DNA of 5,733 nucleotides from Desulfocapsa sp. (GCA_029935135.1 JAOZKX010000004.1:1-5733), one strand, 5' to 3'. Shown: positions 1 to 5,702, numbered from the stretch's first letter. Notes: generated by a model not told the origin, from the letters alone. Numbers and translations are program-made.

Positions 1-6
1 ACATTT

Positions 7-47
7 AAAACCTCCTGTTTATCTCGTAAACAGGAGGTTTTCTTATT
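7..47. terminator. Intrinsic terminator hairpin, probably bidirectional
   Basis: A perfect 15-bp inverted repeat has arms at 7-21 and 27-41 around a 5-nt loop (TCTCG). The core CCTCCTGTTTA pairs with TAAACAGGAGG. The stem ends in AAAA on the left and TTTT on the right, followed by CTTATT, so either strand would give a GC-containing stem followed by a U-rich tail. It most likely ends a gene lying left of the window and insulates the membrane-protein gene that starts at 199. Confidence 0.88.
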
Positions 48-125
48 CACTGAACTTTTCTTAATCATTTCTTGCAAACATTGCTTTTTGACAATCCGCT
101 GGTAAGCCATTTCTTTTGTTGAGGG

Positions 126-131
126 TATAAT
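126..131 (+). promoter_or_regulatory. Possible -10 box in the leader before the first gene
   Basis: The 48-198 stretch has no convincing gene. It holds an exact TATAAT at 126-131, but no good -35 hexamer lies 16-18 bp upstream. Exact TTGACA hexamers occur at 88-93 and 150-155, but the first is 32 bp from this box, which is too far for one sigma-70 promoter, and the second lies downstream. A promoter for the plus-strand genes is expected in this stretch because a terminator precedes it; this exact box is a weak assignment. Confidence 0.3.
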
Positions 132-198
132 TTGAAATTTCCTTGTAGATTGACAGCGAAAGTGGGTAAAAGGGTCGCTTTTAAGGTGATATGGGCAA

Positions 199-741
199 AT
201 GTTCTTTTCAAATGATAGGAATTGTGGAATAGTCAAGGGTATGGAAACTAAGGAAACAAAACACAAGCCTCAAAAGTCGACTCTTTTACTGATTCTCTTT
301 CTCTTCTTCCTCCTCAATGCGGCTCATCTCTTTCGGACCAGTATTAATACCATCTATTTTACCGAGGATATTAGTGGTGATTATGCCCCTGTCGAGGTGA
401 CTGTGATAGGGTTCAGGTCTGTTCTTACAGAAAAAACAAAAGCAGCCCCCGAGGATGAAAAGCTGATGCCGGTATTCTCTTTTTTATACAAGGAAGAGGA
501 GACGAGCAGGGAAGCACCTGATTTTGCTTTTAAGCAGGAGAGGACCGAATCGCAACCCTATCAGCTGGGGGAGGTGTATCCTCTCTGGATTCATAAAAGA
601 TGGGGAACCTTTATGGTTCCTCCTGTTATGGGGCCGGCGGAACTCGGTAAATCGCAATTACGCATCAGTCTAGTGTTTCTTCTTCTGGCTGTTGCTATCT
701 GGATTTTACGCAATAAGATTGCGGTTAAAGGGAAGGTGTAG
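199..741 (+). CDS. Two-helix membrane protein, DUF3592-like topology
   Basis: A 180-residue protein of unknown function. A Lys-rich N-terminus is followed by a membrane segment at about residues 28-45, an extracytoplasmic region at about 50-153, and a second membrane segment at about 156-171 with a basic C-terminal tail, so both ends should be cytoplasmic. The outer part (V-x-V-x-G at about 67-71, PVFSFLY at 91-97, then LGEVYPLWIHKR) recalls the beta-rich domain between two helices in DUF3592-type proteins; this is a resemblance in layout only. The start at 199 has an AAGGTGAT Shine-Dalgarno-like stretch at 183-190, 8 nt upstream. A second ATG at 241 would give a more typical N-terminus, but its AAGGG lies only 1 nt away. 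The Sec-rhodanese gene starts 53 nt downstream with no terminator between, so co-transcription is likely. Confidence 0.75.
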   Translation: MFFSNDRNCGIVKGMETKETKHKPQKSTLLLILFLFFLLNAAHLFRTSINTIYFTEDISGDYAPVEVTVIGFRSVLTEKTKAAPEDEKLMPVFSFLYKEEETSREAPDFAFKQERTESQPYQLGEVYPLWIHKRWGTFMVPPVMGPAELGKSQLRISLVFLLLAVAIWILRNKIAVKGKV

Positions 742-794
742 CTGTTGTTCTTTGTTCTTCCACCGGTATGTTTAACTTTGAAAAGGGGGCTTTC

Positions 795-2120
795 GTGAAG
801 AGACAATTGGCAGGCCTTGTTCTTCCAGGGATTATGCTGCTTCTGCTTACCTACGGCTGTGGCGATATCAAGTCGAGTCCGCAGAATATTGCAGCTGTTC
901 AGCAGCAGAGCACGAGTGTTCCTGTCTACCAGGGGAGAGTTCTCGGTAAGTCGAATAAGGCGAAGCTGATTTCCCTGGAAATTGATAATGGCGATGGGTC
1001 ACGGATCGTTCAGATCACATTTGACTCCAATACCAATGGGATAGAGTATGCTGTAAAAGGATATGGTGTAGAGATCAGTTGTGAAAAGCGTGGCGATAAG
1101 ATCTCTGCCACTTTGATCAAACCTGAACCTGTCAAAATGGTGAGTGGGGTTAAGGAATTTTCTGTGGCTGAAGTTCAAGCACTGATTAAGAAAAACGAAG
1201 ATTTTGAACTGATTGACTCTCGTCCAACTGCTCGCTTCGCTACTGCACACCTCCCCGGAGCGATTTCCATCCCGGTGACTTATATGCCGGACTCTCTCAG
1301 CATGTTACCGGAGGATAAAAAAAAGCTGCTGGTTTTTTACTGTGGAGGGCCTATCTGAGGTATGTGCCTTGAATCCGCCGGTCAGGCGGTTGAGTTTGGT
1401 TATAAGAATGTTGGGGTAATGCTTGCGGGTGAGCCTGCCTGGGTTGAAGCGGAGCATCCCACCTATGCAAATTTCGGATTTGTATGCCAGGGAAATCGGG
1501 TCCTTGTGGATCTTCGCAGTACCAGTAAAGATGAAAAATCCAGGATCTACCGCTCTGTCAGTATGCCCTTTGCAAGCCTTGAAGATACTATCGATACCAT
1601 TCCTCTTAAGGCATCGGTTGTGTTATACAGTGATAACGAAGAAGAAACCTTTGCTGCCCTGCAAATATTTCAGGACAGAGGATATGAAAAAGTTTCGCTT
1701 GTGGAAGGTGGATATTCAGGTTGGAGGAGAATGGGTGGAAGGATTGACGACGGCCCAGCAGTAACAGAGGTTCAGTGGAAGAAATTATTGCTTGAAGGGG
1801 AAGTGGCTCTTGCCGAGTTTAATCTGGCCCTGACGGATTCGGAAAAAGCGGTCATTCTGGATGTACGAACCAATGATGAGGCGGCAAGTGGTAAGCTCAA
1901 ACAAGCCCATCATATTCCTTTGAATGAGCTGTGCGGTCGGATGGATGAGTTTGCTGCCGCAGTCGGGGGACTCACCCCGGAACAGAAAATTTATATTCAC
2001 TGTACCACGGGTATCCGAGCTGAAATGGCTTATAATGAACTGATATATAAAGGGTATAATGCTTATTTCCTTGTTGCTGATGTCGTGTGTGCGGGGAATG
2101 ACTGTGACATAACGGAATAA
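795..2120 (+). CDS. Selenocysteine-containing triple-rhodanese lipoprotein (TGA read-through)
   Basis: Read through the in-frame TGA at 1356-1358, this is one 441-residue protein. I chose the GTG at 795 because AAGGGGG (783-789) lies 5 nt upstream and it gives a compact lipoprotein signal peptide (MKRQL, hydrophobic stretch, LTYGC with Cys22 as likely lipid site); the ATG at 768 has no ribosome site and adds nine residues. Layout: a beta-rich N-terminal region, about 23-120, unidentified; rhodanese 1, about 122-220, with active loop Cys183-GGPI-Sec188-GM-Cys191 followed by the usual GYKNV and GEPAW; rhodanese 2, about 225-317, keeping the fold signature GGYSGW but with SDNEEE in the loop and no Cys, so probably non-catalytic; rhodanese 3, about 322-430, with intact loop C403TTGIRA. 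Rhodaneses move sulfane sulfur via a Cys persulfide. A role in periplasmic sulfur transfer or thiol redox is inferred. The lipobox has Thr-Tyr rather than the usual residues at -3/-2, a small weakness. Alternatives are a nonsense-mutated gene or two separate genes; the SECIS-like hairpin argues against both. Confidence 0.85.
1356..1358 (+). other. In-frame UGA, probable selenocysteine codon (Sec188)
   Basis: TGA lies in the same frame as the coding sequence on both sides. Domain homology runs straight through it: VFYCGGPI before and GMCLESAGQAVEFGYKNV after form one continuous rhodanese active-site loop and helix. Rhodaneses of this subtype commonly carry CGGxxC here, so the UGA replaces the second Cys, the usual Sec/Cys exchange pattern. 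The ATG at 1362 would start a protein in the middle of a domain, and no AGGAGG-like site precedes it at proper spacing. Confidence 0.85.
1374..1390 (+). promoter_or_regulatory. Bacterial SECIS-like hairpin after the UGA
   Basis: Directly downstream of the UGA, CCGCC (1375-1379) pairs with GGCGG (1385-1389) around the loop GGUCA (1380-1384), with a U-U mismatch just below the stem (1374/1390). The loop starts 21 nt after the UGA. Bacterial SECIS elements bind SelB through a short stem whose apical loop carries GGU(C), at a similar distance (about 18 nt in E. coli fdhF, from memory). The hairpin is inside the coding sequence and encodes part of the helix after the active site. The stem is short and the lower helix is not obvious; SelB and tRNA-Sec genes are not in this window. 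Confidence 0.75.
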
Positions 2121-2189
2121 CACCATCAGTCAAGGCAGCTTTTTCCTTTCTCCGGCATAACCATCTGCCATTGTTATGCTTTCAATTAA

Positions 2190-2210
2190 ACACACTGTGT
2201 GTGAACACAG
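2190..2210. promoter_or_regulatory. Overlapping palindromes upstream of the cytochrome gene, possible operator
   Basis: In the 118-bp gap between the rhodanese and cytochrome genes, ACACAC (2190-2195) and GTGTGT (2197-2202) flank one T, and CTGTGT (2195-2200) and ACACAG (2205-2210) flank GTGA. These overlapping dyads lie 29 nt before the cytochrome ATG. They could be a regulator-binding site or a small hairpin in the leader. They partly reflect simple AC/GT repetition, so the assignment is tentative. No clear terminator is seen in this gap. Confidence 0.3.
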
Positions 2211-2238
2211 ACATGCATTACCATTAAGGAGTAACACT

Positions 2239-2571
2239 ATGAAGCGTATATCCATTGCTGTTTGTATGGCCTTTTTCCTGGTCACCACAGTTTCCTGGGC
2301 ATTGGCAGACAAGGGGCCCGAGACAGTCGATCTGAAGGCTGCCCACAAAGTGGAAGGAAAAAAGAGCGCAGTAATCTTCCCTCACCATAAACATCAGGAA
2401 AAGGTGGAGTGTGGTAAGTGTCATAAGGACACAAATGGCGGAGGTCCACTACTGGTTGATATTGTTAAACTGACCACCATTAAAAATGATTTTCACAAGA
2501 AATTCTGCTGGCCTTGTCATGTGGAGATGAAAGTCAAAAAAGGTAAATCATGCAAGACCTGTCATCCTTGA
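2239..2571 (+). CDS. Periplasmic triheme cytochrome c7-type (class III family)
   Basis: A 110-residue exported multiheme cytochrome for periplasmic electron transfer. The ATG at 2239 has a strong AAGGAG (2226-2231) 7 nt upstream and begins a clean signal peptide (MKRISIAV, hydrophobic core, probable cut after ALA23). Three CxxCH heme sites are visible: C58-GK-C61-H62, C90-WP-C93-H94 and C105-KT-C108-H109. Upstream histidines (FPHHKH, H49-H52, and H86 in FHKKFC) are well placed as the distal ligands of three bis-His hemes. Spacing and the FPHxxH...CxxCH...CxxCH...CxxCHP order match the triheme c7 proteins (PpcA-like) of Geobacter and relatives rather than four-heme cytochrome c3. The many lysines are typical. 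It follows the Sec-rhodanese lipoprotein on the same strand, so it may donate or accept electrons for that protein; this partner role is inferred. The frame extends upstream to an ATG at 2176, but that would put residues before the signal peptide without a ribosome site. Confidence 0.93.
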   Translation: MKRISIAVCMAFFLVTTVSWALADKGPETVDLKAAHKVEGKKSAVIFPHHKHQEKVECGKCHKDTNGGGPLLVDIVKLTTIKNDFHKKFCWPCHVEMKVKKGKSCKTCHP

Positions 2572-2669
2572 TGGGGAAAGGCACGCAGATATGTAATTGC
2601 CAGCATAAGTTTTTAATCCCTGCAGATATCCATTGACTGGAACAGTACATTTGAGTTAGTCACTTATGT

Positions 2670-3278
2670 ATGACTATCCCAAAACTTACCCTGGCAGACC
2701 TTGCCCGTTCCGGTCACATAACCCGCTGGCACAGTGTTCGTACTGCGCGTGATCAGACACTTGCCGAACACCATTATATGGTGACCCGTATATCCAACCG
2801 TCTGGCAAAAGATATTTTCGCCTCTGACCTGGATGACTCCGGCCTGCTCATGATCATGGAATATGCCTCATTGCATGATACGCCGGAACTCCTGATGGGT
2901 GATATGCCCAGTCCCTTAAAACGACATATTGAACAGATCAGCGGGGAAAATAATCCCATAGAAATCATTGAAGCGGAGATTGCACCCTGGCTTGCTGATA
3001 TGAAAGATGAGATAAGAGCAACACATCCGGAGTATCTTGTTATTGTCAAATTGGCAGACCTCCTTGATGCCATACTGTTTATTGAATATGAAGGAATTGG
3101 CAATCATGCAAAAGAAGTCAGTCGTGGACTGCATAAACAGTTTTACAGGAGAATAGAAAGAGCCGAACACGATTATCCTCTCTATTCCTGGGATGCGGCC
3201 GTACAACTGTTACGAGAACTGCAAGAGAATGACGAACAGGGAGTCATCGCCTTTGAACACAGGGAAGAAGGATTGTAA
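2670..3278 (+). CDS. yfbR: HD-domain 5'-deoxynucleotidase, YfbR family
   Basis: A 202-residue cytoplasmic metal-dependent phosphohydrolase. E. coli YfbR (199 residues) removes phosphate from deoxyribonucleoside 5'-monophosphates in nucleotide salvage. The active-site elements line up nearly one for one with YfbR as I recall it: R19-W20 (TRWHSVR), E33-H34 (LAEHH), H69-D70 (SLHDTPEL), E73, D77 in GDMPSPLK, and D130 in KLADLLDA. H34, H69, D70 and D130 are the expected metal ligands. The helix after D130 (LFIEYEGIG) resembles the equivalent YfbR region. No Shine-Dalgarno sequence is obvious before the ATG at 2670, so initiation may be weak, or the start may be misplaced by a few codons; an out-of-frame ATG overlaps at 2666. 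The 98-nt gap after the cytochrome gene shows no terminator, but a functional link with it is doubtful. The exact substrate range is unproven. Confidence 0.82.
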   Translation: MTIPKLTLADLARSGHITRWHSVRTARDQTLAEHHYMVTRISNRLAKDIFASDLDDSGLLMIMEYASLHDTPELLMGDMPSPLKRHIEQISGENNPIEIIEAEIAPWLADMKDEIRATHPEYLVIVKLADLLDAILFIEYEGIGNHAKEVSRGLHKQFYRRIERAEHDYPLYSWDAAVQLLRELQENDEQGVIAFEHREEGL

Positions 3279-3301
3279 TTTGTCCGTGTAACATGGTCTC
3301 T

Positions 3302-3317
3302 CCAGTCTCAATACTGG
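3302..3317. other. Small dyad in the convergent intergenic gap
   Basis: The 60-bp gap between the convergent nucleotidase and NifX-like genes holds CCAGT (3302-3306) and ACTGG (3313-3317) around CTCAAT. It is only 5 bp and has no U-rich tail on either strand, so it is at best a weak or Rho-assisted end point. No other terminator is visible between the two convergent transcription units. Confidence 0.25.
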
Positions 3318-3338
3318 CCTCGTTGTTGAATTATCTCA

Positions 3339-3740
3339 CTATTCGCTTAAGACTGCTGTTACGCCATTGCGGGCAGTACCTGTCTTTTGTAGAAGTTGTA
3401 TATTGTGATTAGAGAGGGCCTTTTTCATCTTTTCCCCTACGGAATCAGCAATGACAACTGTAATGTCATTGTCGCTCAACAGAGCAGCAACAGTACGACT
3501 AATCCCTCCGGACTGATTTTGGCCGGGATTTTTTATGGCCTTCAGGAACTGTCCTTTCTCGTCAAAAAAAAGAAAAAATGGAGCCCTGCCAGTCTCCTGA
3601 CTGATAAGGGCGTCTTGTTCCATGCCGTTAGCGGGAACCGCAATTTTCATTGACCTGGCACTTGCAGTAGAGGCCAGAAGAGTAAAAATAAAAAATGTAA
3701 GACTGAGGGAAAGTATCTGCTTGTAGTGTCTGTTTTCCAT
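3339..3740 (-). CDS. NifX/NifB-type FeMo-cofactor-binding-like domain protein, apparently exported
   Basis: A 133-residue protein. Residues 31-130 match the dinitrogenase iron-molybdenum cofactor (NifX/NafY/NifB C-terminal) fold: MKIAVPANG start, ISQETGRAPFFLFFD for the usual IS-x-hFGRAPFF-x-D segment, NPG...GGISRTVAALL, then VVIADSVGEKMKKAL and a final I-x-L-L strand. Family members bind or carry metal clusters in the cytoplasm. Here residues 1-28 form a good Sec signal peptide (basic start, hydrophobic core, ASTASA before Arg29), so it should act outside the cytoplasm, which is unusual. The domain has no Cys, and its only His is H112, so metal binding by the usual side chains is uncertain. 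It starts one nucleotide after the kinase stop, with AGGG of the kinase end as likely ribosome site, indicating translational coupling. An internal ATG (Met31, 3648-3650) would give a normal cytosolic form, but it has a poor ribosome site. Function unknown. Confidence 0.83.
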   Translation of the reverse strand: MENRHYKQILSLSLTFFIFTLLASTASARSMKIAVPANGMEQDALISQETGRAPFFLFFDEKGQFLKAIKNPGQNQSGGISRTVAALLSDNDITVVIADSVGEKMKKALSNHNIQLLQKTGTARNGVTAVLSE

Positions 3741-3741
3741 T

Positions 3742-4824
3742 TTACACCCTGTTTTCGTGAAGTAGTTTTGACATGTCGCCTGTTTTGGGAAGTCGTACGC
3801 TGAAGACTGCCCCCTGTTTCTGGCTATTTTTTACCGCCACGCGTCCACCGTGCTCTTGGACAATGGCCCGAACTGCCGCCAGCCCAAGTCCGTGTCCGGT
3901 GCTGCTCGATTTGTGCTGATGGAAGGCATCAAAGATAAAGGGGAGTTCTTCCACCGCAATCCCCGGGCCACAGTCCCTTACCTGAACAAGAACCTCTTTC
4001 TCCGTTTCCCTGATTGAAATAACAATTTCTCCGGCTTTGTGGGCAAATTTTATCGCATTATCCAGTAAGTTTTCAAAAACCCGTTGCAGTTGCCTGGGGT
4101 CAACCTTGATTTTCTGCATGGCATACGAGTCCAGACGGAGGGTCTGTTCTTTTTCTGCTGCCTGTGCCCGATGTCTGAGGAGCAGTTTGTCGATCAATTG
4201 TGGAAGGTCTGTGTCTTCCATATGCAGTTTGATTTTGTTGCTTGTCTGGCGGGAGTATTCCAGGAAATCCATTACCTGCGCTTCGATCTGTTCTCCTGCC
4301 TCACCGATTATTCGCAAATATTCGTCACGCTTTGTGACGGACATTGCATCGTGTTGTTCACGGAGTCTTCGTATCAGTCCCTGCATGGCAACAAGGGGTG
4401 ACTTCATATCATGGGCCACCATAAACTGGAAATTGTTCTTCTCCCGTTCCAGGGCTTTTTCCCTTGAAATATCTTCAATCACTTCAAGGTAGCCGATAAA
4501 ACTTCCATCATTATCTTCAATGGCGGCCGTGCCGATCCTCACCTGAATATGCTCATGAAAACGGTTGACAAACTCGGCTTCAAGGCCAGTGGATGGTTCG
4601 CCATATTCCTGCACTGTCTGTAAGGGGCATTCAGTGTCACATTTGCTGCTGTGTAGTATTTTATAACAGGAGTTGCCAATGGCCTCCGCAGCCGAGAAAC
4701 CCGTCAGGTGCTCCGCCAGATTGTTAAACGAGGTAATCTTGAAATCAGCATCCATGGTCACCATGGCAACCGGGATACTGTCCAGGATTAAATTGCGAAA
4801 GAAGGGGGTGTTCTTGCTATCCAT
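3742..4824 (-). CDS. PAS-domain sensor histidine kinase, orphan
   Basis: A 360-residue kinase of a two-component system. Order: PAS domain at about 10-120 (ILDSIPVAMVTMDADFKITSFN, then LEVIEDIS), a short linker helix at about 121-132, dimerisation/phosphoacceptor domain at about 132-200 with His138 in VAHDMKSPL, and ATPase domain at about 245-347. The last has the N-box VFENLLDNAIKF (N252, N256), the G1 box DCGPG (284-288), the FDAFHQ F-box, and the G2 box TGHGLGL (309-315). No membrane helix is seen, so it is probably cytoplasmic. The PAS domain contains Cys53, Cys62 and Cys66 (C-YKILHSSK-C-DTE-C-PL), a pattern seen in some PAS regulators and suggestive of redox or metal sensing. No response regulator is encoded nearby, so its partner is elsewhere. 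It sits between the UspA-type gene and the NifX-like gene. GAAGGA (4835-4840) lies 10 nt before the ATG, slightly long. Confidence 0.93.
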   Translation of the reverse strand: MDSKNTPFFRNLILDSIPVAMVTMDADFKITSFNNLAEHLTGFSAAEAIGNSCYKILHSSKCDTECPLQTVQEYGEPSTGLEAEFVNRFHEHIQVRIGTAAIEDNDGSFIGYLEVIEDISREKALEREKNNFQFMVAHDMKSPLVAMQGLIRRLREQHDAMSVTKRDEYLRIIGEAGEQIEAQVMDFLEYSRQTSNKIKLHMEDTDLPQLIDKLLLRHRAQAAEKEQTLRLDSYAMQKIKVDPRQLQRVFENLLDNAIKFAHKAGEIVISIRETEKEVLVQVRDCGPGIAVEELPFIFDAFHQHKSSSTGHGLGLAAVRAIVQEHGGRVAVKNSQKQGAVFSVRLPKTGDMSKLLHENRV

Positions 4825-4861
4825 GGCCTGTCATTCCTTCAGGCGGGTCTTAGGTAAGTGG

Positions 4862-4886
4862 GTGCCGCCGGAAACTCTGGCGGCAC
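4862..4886. other. Stable intercistronic hairpin between stress-protein and kinase genes
   Basis: GTGCCGCC (4862-4869) pairs perfectly with GGCGGCAC (4879-4886). Pairing can continue inward (G-U, G-C, A-U) to an 11-bp stem with a 3-nt loop. It lies in the 73-nt gap between the minus-strand stress-protein stop and the kinase start. No U-run follows on either strand, so it is not a standard intrinsic terminator. It may stabilise or help process the upstream message, or reduce read-through into the kinase gene. Confidence 0.6.
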
Positions 4887-4897
4887 ATGAGGGTTGT

Positions 4898-5398
4898 TTA
4901 CTCGGCAGGTAGCCTGATTGTCAGAACTGGAACCGTGCATTTATGGACAACTCCACGAGCCACAGAGCCGAGAAATAAATCATCAATTAAGCCGTGACCA
5001 TGGCTCCCCATGACGACGATGTCAAAATTGCCATCGGTGGCAGCGGTGATAATTTCCTGTACCGGATGGCCTGTTTTGATGATGATTCTGCTGAAATCCA
5101 TTCGGCAACTGGGGAATTCATCGTTGATTTCCCCACAGACGCTTTTAATCCTCTCACTTATGGCATCTCTGGCATTGTTTTCCCCTTCTTCATTCAGTTC
5201 ACTGAGTTGTTCCATATCATAATGAGCAGTCAGGTCATACCCCATGGAAGCAGACATCTCTTCAATGACATCGGGGATGATATGAATAACAGAGATAGCA
5301 GCATTATACTGTTCAGCAAGGCTCATGGCCCAGGACAGTGCTGGCTTTGCGTTTTTGGACAAGTCTGTTGCGTAAAGTATCGTGTTAATTTTTGGCAT
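4898..5398 (-). CDS. Universal stress protein, UspA family (ATP-binding type)
   Basis: A 166-residue cytoplasmic single-domain Usp. The N-terminus (INTILYATDLSKNAKPALSWA) gives the first strand with the conserved Asp12 and following helix, then ISVIHIIPD (35-43) as the second strand. The C-terminal part has FDIVVMGSHGHG and LFLGSVARGVV followed by VPVLTIR. The nucleotide signature G-2x-G-9x-G-S is complete (G131, G134, G144-S145), placing it with ATP-binding rather than non-binding members. A longer variable insertion (about 44-90) between the halves is common in the family. Such proteins respond to starvation, redox or energy stress; the target is unknown. It lies between ferredoxin and kinase genes on the same strand. 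Its ribosome site is weak (an A-rich AAAGAG stretch before the ATG), so expression may depend partly on the upstream gene. Confidence 0.94.
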   Translation of the reverse strand: MPKINTILYATDLSKNAKPALSWAMSLAEQYNAAISVIHIIPDVIEEMSASMGYDLTAHYDMEQLSELNEEGENNARDAISERIKSVCGEINDEFPSCRMDFSRIIIKTGHPVQEIITAATDGNFDIVVMGSHGHGLIDDLFLGSVARGVVHKCTVPVLTIRLPAE

Positions 5399-5469
5399 GA
5401 TAGTTTTCTCTTTAATGTGCGTGGTTACGGTGATGAACGGGACTGTTGCCCTGTTGTTTTAACTCTCTT

Positions 5470-5655
5470 CTACACCTCAGTCACCGTGATGGCACCCTCC
5501 GGACAGACCTCTACGCATGTTTCACAGCCGAGGCATTCATCCATCTCAACGGGTTCGGATTTTTCATCCACCAGTTCGAGTACCGATGCCGGACAGGCGT
5601 TAATACACTCTTCACAGCCAGTACATTTGTCTTTATCTACATCTACTTGAAACAT
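5470..5655 (-). CDS. 2[4Fe-4S] bacterial-type ferredoxin
   Basis: A 61-residue small electron carrier, complete. Two cluster motifs are visible: C11-TG-C14-EE-C17-INA-C21-P and C41-LG-C44-ET-C47-VEV-C51-P. Each has the CxxCxxCxxxCP form, so two [4Fe-4S] clusters are expected. The linker is acidic, and the length fits clostridial/sulfate-reducer ferredoxins. AAGGAG (5662-5667) lies 6 nt before the ATG, a strong ribosome site, suggesting high expression. It is the first gene seen on the minus strand. Its partner enzyme cannot be read from this window; the 71-nt gap before the stress-protein gene has no clear terminator, so co-transcription is possible. Confidence 0.95.
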   Translation of the reverse strand: MFQVDVDKDKCTGCEECINACPASVLELVDEKSEPVEMDECLGCETCVEVCPEGAITVTEV

Positions 5656-5669
5656 ATTGTTCTCCTTCT

Positions 5670-5702
5670 GTTATGGGTCGTATTTCGACCTGTTAAGATA
5701 AC
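5670..5702. promoter_or_regulatory. Nested inverted repeats just upstream of the ferredoxin gene
   Basis: GGTCG (5676-5680) and CGACC (5686-5690) flank TATTT, and outer arms GTTAT (5670-5674) and ATAAC (5698-5702) enclose them. On the minus-strand transcript this would form a small two-level hairpin ending 2 nt before the ribosome site at 5662-5667, or as DNA it could be an operator. No convincing promoter hexamers were seen in 5656-5733, and the window ends there. Confidence 0.4.

Noticed and set aside
88..93. TTGACA as -35 for TATAAT at 126
   Set aside because: The 32-bp spacing is about twice that of a sigma-70 promoter.
768..794. ATG at 768 as the start of the rhodanese gene
   Set aside because: No Shine-Dalgarno sequence precedes it, and it adds nine residues before the signal peptide. 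GTG at 795 has AAGGGGG at good spacing.
1362..2120. Separate gene starting at ATG 1362
   Set aside because: It would start inside the active-site loop of a rhodanese domain, lacks a proper ribosome site and shares frame and homology with the upstream part. It is treated as the second part of one selenoprotein.
2569..2571. Second possible UGA selenocysteine codon at the end of the cytochrome gene
   Set aside because: The protein ends naturally with CxxCH-Pro as in c7 cytochromes, and the read-through frame adds only a short unrelated tail before a TAA.
4037..4492. Plus-strand open frames inside the kinase gene
   Set aside because: They are antisense to the conserved kinase domains, rich in Ser, Cys and Arg as expected of an antisense translation.
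4752..4766. Palindrome CCATGGT-C-ACCATGG
   Set aside because: It lies in the PAS coding region (codons for Met-Val-Thr-Met-Asp) and is explained by codon use; no reason to call it a regulatory site.
4994..5650. Long plus-strand open frame opposite the stress-protein and ferredoxin genes
   Set aside because: It is antisense to two clearly recognised genes and its translation resembles no known family; composition shadow.
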